DNA from: a virus
Reading direction: 5' to 3' (one strand)
IMG/VR virus record: IMGVR_UViG_3300020157_000005
Span: 1 to 64,000 of that record
DNA: 64,000 bases
A program made the translations under genes and the position numbers. Below, piece by piece: positions 43,709-49,815 of this stretch. The stretch's first letter is position 1. Each line of letters opens with the position of its first letter. The notes beneath the pieces are model-generated. The model searched no databases. It worked only from the letters and a program-made list of their open reading frames with translations, and had not been told where the DNA came from.

Positions 43709-44041
43709 ATGACAAATTCACAGAAGATTGTTGAGATACAGCAGGAAATAGCTGTTATCAAGAGTAAGATGCATGAGTATTATCCTGGTGGTTTATCTTC
43801 AGAAGACCATGAAGATGTATCTGATCGGTATCAGGAGATGCTGGAATACAATGAGTATTGTGATGAGCAGAGGGAGATTATCTCGGCTCTACAGGAAGAT
43901 ATAGTGGCTCTACAGTCATTACATCCTTCACATACTTATAATGATCCGGCTATAGAGGAGATAGAGTGGCCTGTTGTTGATGGTCTCAGGTATGTCTCTG
44001 AAGAAGTTGGCTATGTAGACCAGGATGAAGAGTATAGGTAG
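43709..44041 (+). CDS. Coiled-coil protein (110 aa)
   Basis: A 110-residue acidic, helical protein: MTNSQKIVEIQQEIAVIKSK, then YDEQ-type heptads (EYCDEQREIISALQEDIVAL). ATG 43709 is chosen. In-frame starts at 43670 (GTG) and 43679 would add residues (for example VSSNAPTVI) that look like leader. It is probably a dimeric coiled coil. The stop is 3 nt before a structured RNA element. Function unknown. Confidence 0.55.
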   Translation: MTNSQKIVEIQQEIAVIKSKMHEYYPGGLSSEDHEDVSDRYQEMLEYNEYCDEQREIISALQEDIVALQSLHPSHTYNDPAIEEIEWPVVDGLRYVSEEVGYVDQDEEYR

Positions 44042-44044
44042 AAG

Positions 44045-44167
44045 GTAGTAGTATAGGTAGGTGATGTGGGTGGGGAAGAACTCGGAGGTCAATAATCAAA
44101 TCTGTGACGATCAGGTGCTCCCTGTGACTGTTGATCCATTACCACATCATCTACCTGTAGTTACTAC
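44045..44167 (+). ncRNA. Structured RNA element with a 24-bp closing helix
   Basis: Bases 44045-44069 pair with 44142-44167: 24 pairs with one bulged G (44160) and a few G-U pairs. The enclosed 72 nt include ATCAA/TTGAT, CAGG/CCTG and two copies of CTGTGAC; their fold is unclear. The closing helix is homologous to that at 45784-45943, with compensatory changes. It lies in the leader of the lipoprotein gene at 44238. Confidence 0.65.
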
Positions 44168-44198
44168 TCTCTCTCTTCAGGGTAGTTTATAAGTGTTT

Positions 44199-44210
44199 AA
44201 GTTCACAAAG
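44199..44210 (+). promoter_or_regulatory. TAAGTTCACA motif
   Basis: TAAGTTCACAAAG precedes the lipoprotein ATG (44238); GTTCAC begins 37 nt upstream. Other copies precede genes at 45424, 48128, 48815 and 51119 by 24-27 nt. Confidence 0.45.
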
Positions 44211-44237
44211 TTTTAAAAGCCAGTTATCTGGAGATGT

Positions 44238-44480
44238 ATGAAAAAGTTAGTAGTTCTGTTGATGATAGTATACTTACTGCCAGGTTGTTGTAGATATGAC
44301 TGTGAGGTAGTTAGATGCGTTGTGCAGAAAAAGTATATAGACTCAGGCCCAAAGAGATCTGATGAGTATATAATAGTATGTGATACTTCCAAACAGATAA
44401 GTATTACATATCAACTATATAACTATCTGAGAGTAGGAGATACAGTATATAGAGATAGTAACTGTCATCTAACTCATTAA
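44238..44480 (+). CDS. Small predicted lipoprotein (80 aa)
   Basis: An 80-residue protein with a classic export signal: MKK, a hydrophobic core VVLLMIVYLL, then PGC (Cys17), a lipobox-like LLPGC. The mature part has a further cysteine cluster (CCRYDCEVVRC) and a beta-rich body ending in DTVYRDSNCHLTH. It would be lipidated and anchored to the host cell envelope. Phage lipoproteins often act in superinfection exclusion by masking or blocking receptors (T5 Llp type). This role is inferred from type alone. The leader carries a structured RNA and a GTTCAC motif. Confidence 0.7.
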   Translation: MKKLVVLLMIVYLLPGCCRYDCEVVRCVVQKKYIDSGPKRSDEYIIVCDTSKQISITYQLYNYLRVGDTVYRDSNCHLTH

Positions 44481-44774
44481 GTTCACTTAGGTTACCTTTC
44501 AGCCTTGTCTCTACAGGAAGTAAGTTTGGTCTACAGCAGGGTAATTCCTCGTCTGTAGATATATGTTAATCCTCGATAATGGATGTGTACTTCAGGTATG
44601 CTCCATCAGTGAGTTGATAGAGGCTGTCACAGAGTATCGTGATAACCAGTAGCAGCTCTTCTGTAAATCGTTAGTACCTTACACCTCTATACAACAGTTG
44701 GTTGTGTATGTGTTTTATCTGCAGATTTATTCATTCATATAAGGTGTGTGCCTACCATAAGTGGCTGTTATAGT
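44481..44774. other. 294-nt gap with several hairpins
   Basis: It begins with AGTTCACTTAGG directly after the preceding stop. It then holds TCTACAG/CTGTAGA (44530-44536 with 44553-44559, inner AGG/CCT), AGAG(g)CTG/CAGCTCT and TGTCAC/GTGATA, and an extended hairpin at 44664-44729: TAAATC/GATTTA, ACAC/GTGT, ATACAAC/GTTGT(g)TAT. The hairpin at 44750-44765 lies just before the next ATG. No gene is visible. Confidence 0.55.
44750..44765 (+). promoter_or_regulatory. Start-proximal hairpin GCC-u-AC / GU-GGC
   Basis: GCC, bulged T, AC, loop CATAA, GT, GGC; it ends 9 nt before ATG 44775. The stem and the following CTGTTAT are the same as at 43075, while the loop differs, which argues for a conserved stem. 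Confidence 0.5.
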
Positions 44775-45230
44775 ATGCAAATATTCAGTAATACAACATA
44801 CAAGGTTCAACTGCCAGGTACACAGATGGGTAAATATACTCTCGATGACAAGTATCTGGCACTGGATAATGAGGAGGGACCATTGATGGTAGTGTTAGCC
44901 AGTCATTTCGGTGTTGGTGAGTCTATATCACCTGATGAGCTAGTGATGATACATGATCATAGTGATGATCCTATATCTGGGCCATGGAAACTCTACAGTA
45001 GTAAACAACTGGATAGCAACGAGTTAGTGGATATACTACAGGAATGTATTGGTATGACCATAGAATGCAGCCGTAGAGTAGGTATACTGGGCATTACAGT
45101 AGCATATGAGCCGCATGAACTAGACAAGGTATATGTGATGGACATGAGCACAGGATATGACCGGTGGGAGACATATGCTGATGTAGAGAAAGAACCAGGT
45201 ACATGGGCTATAGAACAAGTAATCAGGTAG
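44775..45230 (+). CDS. Hypothetical protein (151 aa)
   Basis: A 151-residue acidic protein: MQIFSNTTYKVQLPGTQMGK, HDHSDDPISGPWKLYSSKQL in the middle, then ECSRRVGILGITVAYEPHEL. It looks globular alpha/beta. ATG 44775 is preferred over GTG 44748, which lies before the conserved hairpin. The gene is followed by the three-way-junction RNA at 45245. No family recognised. Confidence 0.6.
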   Translation: MQIFSNTTYKVQLPGTQMGKYTLDDKYLALDNEEGPLMVVLASHFGVGESISPDELVMIHDHSDDPISGPWKLYSSKQLDSNELVDILQECIGMTIECSRRVGILGITVAYEPHELDKVYVMDMSTGYDRWETYADVEKEPGTWAIEQVIR

Positions 45231-45244
45231 TAGAGTTAGTTATC

Positions 45245-45374
45245 TGTAGTACCTGTAGTGTCAGCAGTGGTGAGTATGGAGAATTGTACCGCTATAGTAG
45301 TACTCCATATGTGTGGCCGGTAAGGATGCTATAGTCCTTGCCACACATCTGCTGTTGATACTACAGGTACTGTA
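45245..45374 (+). ncRNA. Three-way-junction RNA with potential kissing loops
   Basis: Bases 45245-45270 pair with 45349-45374 in an unbroken 26-bp helix (several G-U). Inside, P2 is 45274-45281 with 45303-45310 (8 bp) and P3 is 45311-45317 with 45340-45346 (7 bp), then a 4-nt bulge and AAGGA/TCCTT (45322-45326 with 45335-45339). The P2 loop has CTATAG at 45292-45297 and the P3 loop has CTATAG at 45329-45334. The hexamer is self-complementary, so the loops can kiss, or two molecules can dimerise. It lies 50 nt before the gene at 45424. No known riboswitch or ribozyme core was recognised. Confidence 0.75.
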
Positions 45375-45397
45375 GTGTAATGTTGTTAGTAATCATT

Positions 45398-45410
45398 AAG
45401 TTCACATTGT
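45398..45410 (+). promoter_or_regulatory. TAAGTTCACA motif
   Basis: TAAGTTCACATTG ends 13 nt before ATG 45424; GTTCAC begins 24 nt upstream of it. Confidence 0.5.
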
Positions 45411-45423
45411 AAATCAAACAGTT

Positions 45424-45690
45424 ATGATAGATAATAGCTATTTCAACAGAAGTGAAAAGTATGAAACAGTCTGCATGTTAGAAAATGGGGAAAAGCGTCT
45501 ATATGATGCGTGTGTAGGTGAAGTATGGTGGAAAGAAAAGCATCCTACAGAAGATATAAAGACTGCATATACAGCAGAACTGTTCGAATATCTGGGGCGT
45601 GGTGTGTTATACAGTGCCAATGGTATAGTACAATCAAATATAACCATGGATAACCCAAGGAATATAGACCACTTCTGGGTAAGGAAATAG
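45424..45690 (+). CDS. Hypothetical protein (88 aa)
   Basis: An 88-residue soluble protein: MIDNSYFNRSEKYETVCMLE at the start, GEVWWKEKHPTEDIKTAYTA in the middle. It has mixed strands and one helix. The leader holds the three-way-junction RNA and the GTTCAC motif, so its expression may depend on them. No family recognised. Confidence 0.6.
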   Translation: MIDNSYFNRSEKYETVCMLENGEKRLYDACVGEVWWKEKHPTEDIKTAYTAELFEYLGRGVLYSANGIVQSNITMDNPRNIDHFWVRK

Positions 45691-45783
45691 GACAGTCAGC
45701 AGTATCTAAGTAGCTCGACAGCATTAAAATGCTCTGTTGGGCAACTCTATAGGGTTTACGTTGATCCTGAAGTAAGTGTGTAA

Positions 45784-45943
45784 TGTAGATAGGTGGTGTG
45801 GAACAGGTCATTATGAAGTACCTGGAGTCAAACCGGAGCAGAAGTCCTCTCAGTGTGAAATGATATATCACTGACAAGGTAAGGTTGTGGGTAATATTGC
45901 AATAACGTAATATCCATGGTTCCATTCACATCATCTATCTGCA
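45784..45943 (+). ncRNA. Structured RNA, four-way-junction-like
   Basis: Bases 45784-45802 pair with 45925-45943 (19 bp). Inside are CAGGT/ACCTG (45804-45808 with 45820-45824), TCAGTG/CACTGA (around 45850-45855 with 45869-45874) and GGTTGTGG/CCATGGTT (around 45883-45890 with 45914-45921), the last closed by ATATT/AATAT. The outer helix is homologous to 44045-44167: 5' strands share 14 of 19 bases and 3' strands 16 of 19, with compensatory A-U to G-C and G-C to A-U changes. Confidence 0.65.
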
Positions 45944-45972
45944 GTATACACATACTACTGATGATACACATA

Positions 45973-46189
45973 CTGTAGATACATTGTGTGCCCTCTCTAT
46001 ACCCTTTACTGTAGATAGTATGGTTACTGCAGGTTAGTATACTGGCTGTAGATAGGTAGCTAATAAGGTAAGAAGGAAAACGCTGTAACTCATTGATAAT
46101 CAATGTGCATTGTTACTGTATCTGTAACAGAGTGTTACTGTTATAGAAACAAATATACGTGCAGATACTTGTTACTGTTATGGAAACAA
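45973..46189 (+). repeat. Iteron-like direct repeats upstream of the initiator-like gene
   Basis: CTGTAGATA occurs at 45973, 46009 and 46046 (spacing 36 and 37). TGTTACTGTTATrGAAACAA occurs at 46133-46152 and 46170-46189 (spacing 37, 19 of 20 identical), and a third partial copy leads into the start at 46222. TGTTAC/GTAACA (46111-46116, 46124-46129) forms a hairpin. The regular period suggests protein binding on one DNA face: an origin or an autoregulatory site. Confidence 0.55.
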
Positions 46190-46221
46190 TGTACCTTCGT
46201 GTGGTAACAAATGCTACAGAT

Positions 46222-46755
46222 ATGGAAACAAATACAACCAAATCAGGACCAAAGATATCAGAATATGATGCAAGTAGTGAGTCACCATATACTGTACAAC
46301 TACAGAGTAAGTATGTACAGCCAAATAGTGAACACAGTGCAGTAGAGATAGATGGTGTTCTACATGGTATATATCCAATAGGAAAGGGTAAGACAATACT
46401 CTCGGACAATGCTATATACAGCAAACTGTTCCGGGGTAATACAGAGGTATTGATGGGGCTCTCAGAACCTGCAGCCAAGATGTTCTACTACATATCGGAG
46501 TTCATAGGAGCCAACAAAGATGAGGTGTGCATACTACAAGAAGATTACTTACAATTCGCAGGATACAAGGCCAAGAGTAGGCTCACATACTATCGAGGTG
46601 TAGAGGGACTACTAAAGGCCAATATCATAGCCAGGAAAACAGGTAGTCAGTCATGCTACTGGATCAATCCCAATGTACTATACAATGGAGATAGAACCAA
46701 GTTGAAGAATACAGTAGTACAGCCACCAAAAGATAAACCATTCAATGGATTCTGA
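46222..46755 (+). CDS. Replication-initiator-like winged-helix protein (177 aa)
   Basis: A 177-residue protein (191 if it starts at ATG 46180). The segment LSEPAAKMFYYISEFIGANKD, then QEDYLQFAGYKAKSRLTYYRG, VEGLLKANIIARKTGSQSCY and WINPNVLYNGDR matches the winged-helix initiator style of plasmid RepL/RepA-like proteins, where the 'YWINP..lfnGdR' ending is characteristic. It may bind the repeats upstream (45973-46189) and start replication or control its own synthesis. ATG 46222 is taken as the start because it follows the last repeat-like ATGGAAACAAA; the earlier ATG is a real alternative. Confidence 0.65.
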   Translation: METNTTKSGPKISEYDASSESPYTVQLQSKYVQPNSEHSAVEIDGVLHGIYPIGKGKTILSDNAIYSKLFRGNTEVLMGLSEPAAKMFYYISEFIGANKDEVCILQEDYLQFAGYKAKSRLTYYRGVEGLLKANIIARKTGSQSCYWINPNVLYNGDRTKLKNTVVQPPKDKPFNGF

Positions 46756-46775
46756 AACACTCAAACAACATAGAT

Positions 46776-47390
46776 ATGATAGTAAGTAAAATAGAGTTCC
46801 CGCAGTTCACAGGTATCAAGTGTACAATGATGCCATTCATACAAGGAGACAGCAAATCTCTACCAGATATATACCAGCCATATGCTGATATCATAGATAA
46901 TATGTATCTCGAGAATGGTGATATAGGCTATCTGACTATAGATGAATCATATGTACTGGCTAATAGCTCACAAAGAGGTTACAATAGTATAGGTATAGAC
47001 CGTAATGTACATATAGAAGTAGGTATACATCAGGATATATATGCATGGGGAGGGGGAGGTACCAGTACAGGTTGGGGTAGAAGTAGGAAAACTCTACTGA
47101 ATAAGAACACCAAAGTATTGATAGCCAATAGTATATCCAATACATGTAGGTTATGGGATAAGCTACACATGAAGCCGACCAATGATGGCGATCTATCTGA
47201 GTATATAACAGAATACCCAATACATGAAGGATTACTGATGAAAGCTGGAGAGGTAGCTAATATTAGTATATTCACACCACATGAATGTGTTAATCAACTA
47301 ATATCAGGTAATAGACAATTCATCAGAATAGTGGGAAACGGTGTAACAGGCAGAGAAGAGTACTTCACAGTCAATCCATTACTACAATAG
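46776..47390 (+). CDS. Hypothetical protein (204 aa)
   Basis: A 204-residue protein: MIVSKIEFPQFTGIKCTMMP, NVHIEVGIHQDIYAWGGGGT, then FTPHECVNQLISGNRQFIRI near the C-terminus. It contains a Gly-rich loop (WGGGGTSTGWG) and scattered His residues. It lies 20 nt after the initiator-like gene and is probably co-transcribed. No family recognised. A beta-rich enzyme fold is possible but not supported by a clear motif. Confidence 0.6.
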   Translation: MIVSKIEFPQFTGIKCTMMPFIQGDSKSLPDIYQPYADIIDNMYLENGDIGYLTIDESYVLANSSQRGYNSIGIDRNVHIEVGIHQDIYAWGGGGTSTGWGRSRKTLLNKNTKVLIANSISNTCRLWDKLHMKPTNDGDLSEYITEYPIHEGLLMKAGEVANISIFTPHECVNQLISGNRQFIRIVGNGVTGREEYFTVNPLLQ

Positions 47391-47402
47391 ACAAAGTGTT
47401 CA

Positions 47403-47488
47403 ATGGATTCGGCAAAGAGTAGTGTAGTAGTTAGTTGTTATTAGTTATTGTTCACACAGTCAAGGTGAAGCACTATAACACGATCCAT
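47403..47488 (+). ncRNA. Nested hairpin in the gap 47391-47555
   Basis: ATGGAT (47403-47408) pairs with ATCCAT (47483-47488), TAGTG (47420-47424) with CACTA (47471-47475), and TTCAC (47451-47455) with GTGAA (47465-47469). The helices are short and separated by loops. The TTCAC lies inside a GTTCACAC motif. Lower confidence than the long-helix elements. Confidence 0.35.
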
Positions 47489-47555
47489 CTACAGATGTAT
47501 TGCTAAAGGTTAGGGTAAATGTAAACCAATTGTTAACAACATCAATCAAAATAAT

Positions 47556-47888
47556 ATGAAGAATAGCATAAATGCAGAAGAGCGATTGAAGGTGTATGAA
47601 AAGGCACTGAAGATATACGAAAACAGATCATGGCCACAAGGATGGTTAGAAGACGTATATAAAGTCGGCACATACAGTCCGGGGTTATGTCAGTCATTAC
47701 GGTGTGTATATACAGGACATGAATGTCTATCAGATGCACACACATTCCCTGATGAAACAAGATGGGAGTTCGAGAGTACACCAAGCTACTTCCCAGAGTT
47801 CCGAAAACACTTCCCGATGTATAAGAGCCTGGAACATGAAGAAAGGATAGAAGTACTGAAGAAGTGTATAGCTGACCTAAAAGCATAA
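47556..47888 (+). CDS. Hypothetical protein (110 aa)
   Basis: A 110-residue protein: MKNSINAEERLKVYEKALKI (helical), then a cysteine-containing middle, then SLEHEERIEVLKKCIADLKA (helical). It resembles a small helical bundle. AACATCAATCAAAATAAT, an A-rich leader, precedes the ATG. The next small gene follows after 4 nt. Confidence 0.6.
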   Translation: MKNSINAEERLKVYEKALKIYENRSWPQGWLEDVYKVGTYSPGLCQSLRCVYTGHECLSDAHTFPDETRWEFESTPSYFPEFRKHFPMYKSLEHEERIEVLKKCIADLKA

Positions 47889-47892
47889 CATT

Positions 47893-48063
47893 ATGGAAAA
47901 CACTGAACCGGTAAAGAAACTGGAAAAGAAGGACAGGATAGTGAAGGTAATACAAGATGCCAGACAGTTACTGGATATAGAGTTCAATGACCGGTTGTAC
48001 CAGGTCAACAGTAACCGGTACCACGATCATCCAGGTATGTATAAGACAATGGATAAGGAATAA
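47893..48063 (+). CDS. Hypothetical small basic protein (56 aa)
   Basis: A 56-residue frame (ATG 47893 to TAA 48061-48063): MENTEPVKKLEKKDRIVKVI, then DARQLLDIEFNDRLYQVNSN. It sits 4 nt after the 110-residue gene and fills the gap before the next GTTCAC motif. Composition and spacing support a real gene. Function unknown. Confidence 0.6.
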   Translation: MENTEPVKKLEKKDRIVKVIQDARQLLDIEFNDRLYQVNSNRYHDHPGMYKTMDKE

Positions 48064-48098
48064 CCAACAGATACAAAGAAGTAAGTACATTGCAAATA

Positions 48099-48110
48099 AA
48101 GTTCACATAA
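48099..48110 (+). promoter_or_regulatory. AAAGTTCACATAA motif
   Basis: AAAGTTCACATAATCAAAAT with ATCAACC following; GTTCAC begins 27 nt before ATG 48128. Nearly the same string precedes the gene at 51119. Confidence 0.55.
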
Positions 48111-48127
48111 TCAAAATCAACCAGAGT

Positions 48128-48328
48128 ATGGAAAACATATCAAAGCAAGTAAGCTACCAGTACAAAGACAGAGAAGGCCACATGTTCAACACAAAGGCTG
48201 ATAAGGAGGCATATCAGGAACTGCAGATGGAACAAAAGCAACTACAGCAGGAAGAGCAGTATAGGGACAATATGGATAAAACACCATCATGGCTGTTCCC
48301 TAGTGAAAATGGTGGGTGGGAATGCTAA
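48128..48328 (+). CDS. Hypothetical Gln-rich small protein (66 aa)
   Basis: A 66-residue protein: MENISKQVSYQYKDREGHMF, then a Gln/Glu-rich helix and the end WLFPSENGGWEC. ATG 48128 is chosen because the GTTCAC motif and a TCAACC leader precede it. A longer frame open to 47987 overlaps the 56-residue gene and is not used. No family recognised. Confidence 0.6.
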   Translation: MENISKQVSYQYKDREGHMFNTKADKEAYQELQMEQKQLQQEEQYRDNMDKTPSWLFPSENGGWEC

Positions 48329-48498
48329 AAGACAATCAGATAAGCAGGAACAGTGGTAGTAAACAGCTATGTGACCAAGTGCACCTCGAAATGTCAATGT
48401 TCTGGTATCCAATCCAGACTGTTCCTGCACATCTACAAACAAATACTAATGAACATCAGCAAGAAACAGCCCATACAACAGAAGGCAGCTACCGGTAG
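48322..48498 (+). CDS. Possible small protein (58 aa)
   Basis: A 58-residue frame whose ATG overlaps the preceding stop codon (ATGCTAA). It starts MLKDNQISRNSGSKQLCDQV. It overlaps the next start by 50 nt in another frame. It fills an otherwise 120-nt gap, but its composition is not distinctive. Confidence 0.3.
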   Translation: MLKDNQISRNSGSKQLCDQVHLEMSMFWYPIQTVPAHLQTNTNEHQQETAHTTEGSYR

Positions 48499-48787
48499 AT
48501 CATATAAGTCTCCGGTAGTTGTCGATTGGACTACATATGAGCTCGATGTATCAGCAACTATCCCGTATGGTAAGAATATCGGTAAGACACTGGGATGGCT
48601 CATACAACATGATACCAGCTACTATGAGTGGTTAGAGAAGGAACAGTTGTTCGGTTCCTGGGGCCTGGTTAAACAGAAGCAACAACAAGTAAAGACACTA
48701 CATACAGAAGTAGGTGATAGATGGATAGAGTTGGTTGAATACAACATACCAACAGCATCGGCTCCTAGTTCTTGGTTATATGAATGA
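48449..48787 (+). CDS. Small protein with a DUF3820/ExoX-C-like domain (112 aa)
   Basis: A 112-residue protein starting MNISKKQPIQQKAATGRSYK. The segment ATIPYGKNIGKTLGWLIQHD followed by TSYYEWLEKEQLFG resembles the short domain of DUF3820 proteins and the C-terminus of exonuclease X-like proteins ('fGKykGkt...l...DpsYi.Wl'). In those it accompanies nucleic-acid enzymes, perhaps as a binding module. Here it stands alone. ATG 48449 is chosen; an in-frame GTG at 48353 would add a cysteine-containing extension (VTKCTSKCQCSG). Confidence 0.6.
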   Translation: MNISKKQPIQQKAATGRSYKSPVVVDWTTYELDVSATIPYGKNIGKTLGWLIQHDTSYYEWLEKEQLFGSWGLVKQKQQQVKTLHTEVGDRWIELVEYNIPTASAPSSWLYE

Positions 48788-48797
48788 GTTCACACAA
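48786..48797 (+). promoter_or_regulatory. GAGTTCACACAA motif
   Basis: It overlaps the previous stop codon; GTTCAC begins 27 nt before ATG 48815, and ATCAACC precedes the start. Confidence 0.5.
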
Positions 48798-48814
48798 ATA
48801 ACAAATCAACCAAT

Positions 48815-49786
48815 ATGGAAAAGACATACAAGAAGAGGAAAATAGAAGCTCTCCGACAACTCATAGAAACAGATAATATCACAGCTGATGAACTATTCCC
48901 TGCTGCTGTACCAGTACCAGTAGAACCTACATGGGTAATCGAGTCATTCACCTGTACAGATGGTAATGCTACGAAATTCAGTAGAGATATAGATGGTGAA
49001 TATGCATCTACATGGACACAGGAACAGATGTTGGGTAAAAAAGTGGCACATGGTATAGCTAGAACAGTAGCCGATGGTTCACTACAGATATACAGTATCA
49101 AAGCTACTCCGGATGCACCGGTTATATCCATATCAGACTGGGTAATAGCAGAGTGTACACATATGGGCAATACACCAATACAGGTAGAAAGGTTCATGGT
49201 CAATGATAAGAACAACCTGTTGATAAAGACCAAGCAGTTCCGTACACATGGTGTGGGTATAGAAAACTGTAAGAAAGTGGGTGCTCCTACAGAGAAGAAA
49301 CTGCTGTTCGTAACAGAGGATGATATAAATGTATACAGAAAGCAACATCCAATACTGTACTGGTTAGAAACGAGTACTGGAGGCACAGGATCTGATGATC
49401 CTGATAGTCTGTACAATCCGAATACAATAAACTACAAATACTGGGCATCTACAAAAAAGAGACAACAGTATATAAGTAGCAGTAAGAAGAAAGCTCCGTT
49501 ATTCGTGACCGAGGATGGTGTAGAGATATACAATGAACACCAGATAACATGGGCTGTATCAGATGTATGGAATACACCGGGAAACAGACAGATAAGTGAA
49601 CCAGCACCTCATAAATACAGCAGACAATGGGAGCTCAATAAACCACCTGTATGGCATCTGTTCAGTACCAAGACAAAAGCTCAGGAGTATATGGATAGTA
49701 AGAAGAGCCCAGAAAAACCAGCACCACTAATGCAGGTATTGTTGACACAGAAAGAGATAAACAAGCTCAAAGAGCTATTAAAGTAA
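48815..49786 (+). CDS. Hypothetical protein with an internal repeat (323 aa)
   Basis: A 323-residue protein: MEKTYKKRKIEALRQLIETD at the start. Residues 30-150 look like a beta-rich domain (WVIESFTCTDGNATKFSRDI). Two related segments follow: LLFVTEDDINVYRKQHPILYW (near 165) and PLFVTEDGVEIYNEHQITWA (near 229). Each is followed by a charged, Ser/Lys-rich part with a 'KTKAQEYMDSKK' or 'STKKRQQYISSSKK' helix. This looks like a duplicated 60-70 residue module. Function unknown; not membrane-bound. Confidence 0.6.
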   Translation: MEKTYKKRKIEALRQLIETDNITADELFPAAVPVPVEPTWVIESFTCTDGNATKFSRDIDGEYASTWTQEQMLGKKVAHGIARTVADGSLQIYSIKATPDAPVISISDWVIAECTHMGNTPIQVERFMVNDKNNLLIKTKQFRTHGVGIENCKKVGAPTEKKLLFVTEDDINVYRKQHPILYWLETSTGGTGSDDPDSLYNPNTINYKYWASTKKRQQYISSSKKKAPLFVTEDGVEIYNEHQITWAVSDVWNTPGNRQISEPAPHKYSRQWELNKPPVWHLFSTKTKAQEYMDSKKSPEKPAPLMQVLLTQKEINKLKELLK

Positions 49787-49815
49787 CACGTATGGTTGAT
49801 ATGTGTGTGAACTGA

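Larger units (their letters stand above)
45691..46221. other. 531-nt stretch without a clear gene
   Basis: It holds a hairpin ACAGCAT-taaa-ATGCT(c)TGT (45719-45739), the structured RNA at 45784-45943, a competing inverted repeat (45935-45949 with 46037-46055), repeats of CTGTAGATA, and two copies of a 20-nt repeat just before the replication-initiator-like gene. Frames on the minus strand here are shadows without good composition. Confidence 0.55.

Noticed and set aside
45245-45374. Hammerhead ribozyme or purine riboswitch
   Set aside because: The three-way shape is similar, but the conserved CUGAUGA/GAAA core and the conserved purine-riboswitch junction are absent; the junction has only a few unpaired bases.
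45717-45740. Terminator at ACAGCAT-taaa-ATGCTcTGT
   Set aside because: The stem is good, but TGGGC instead of a U tract follows; left as a hairpin without assigned function.
45545-46478. Several minus-strand frames of 91-126 residues
   Set aside because: They are antisense to better frames or lie over structured RNA and repeats, have unlikely compositions and no leader signal.
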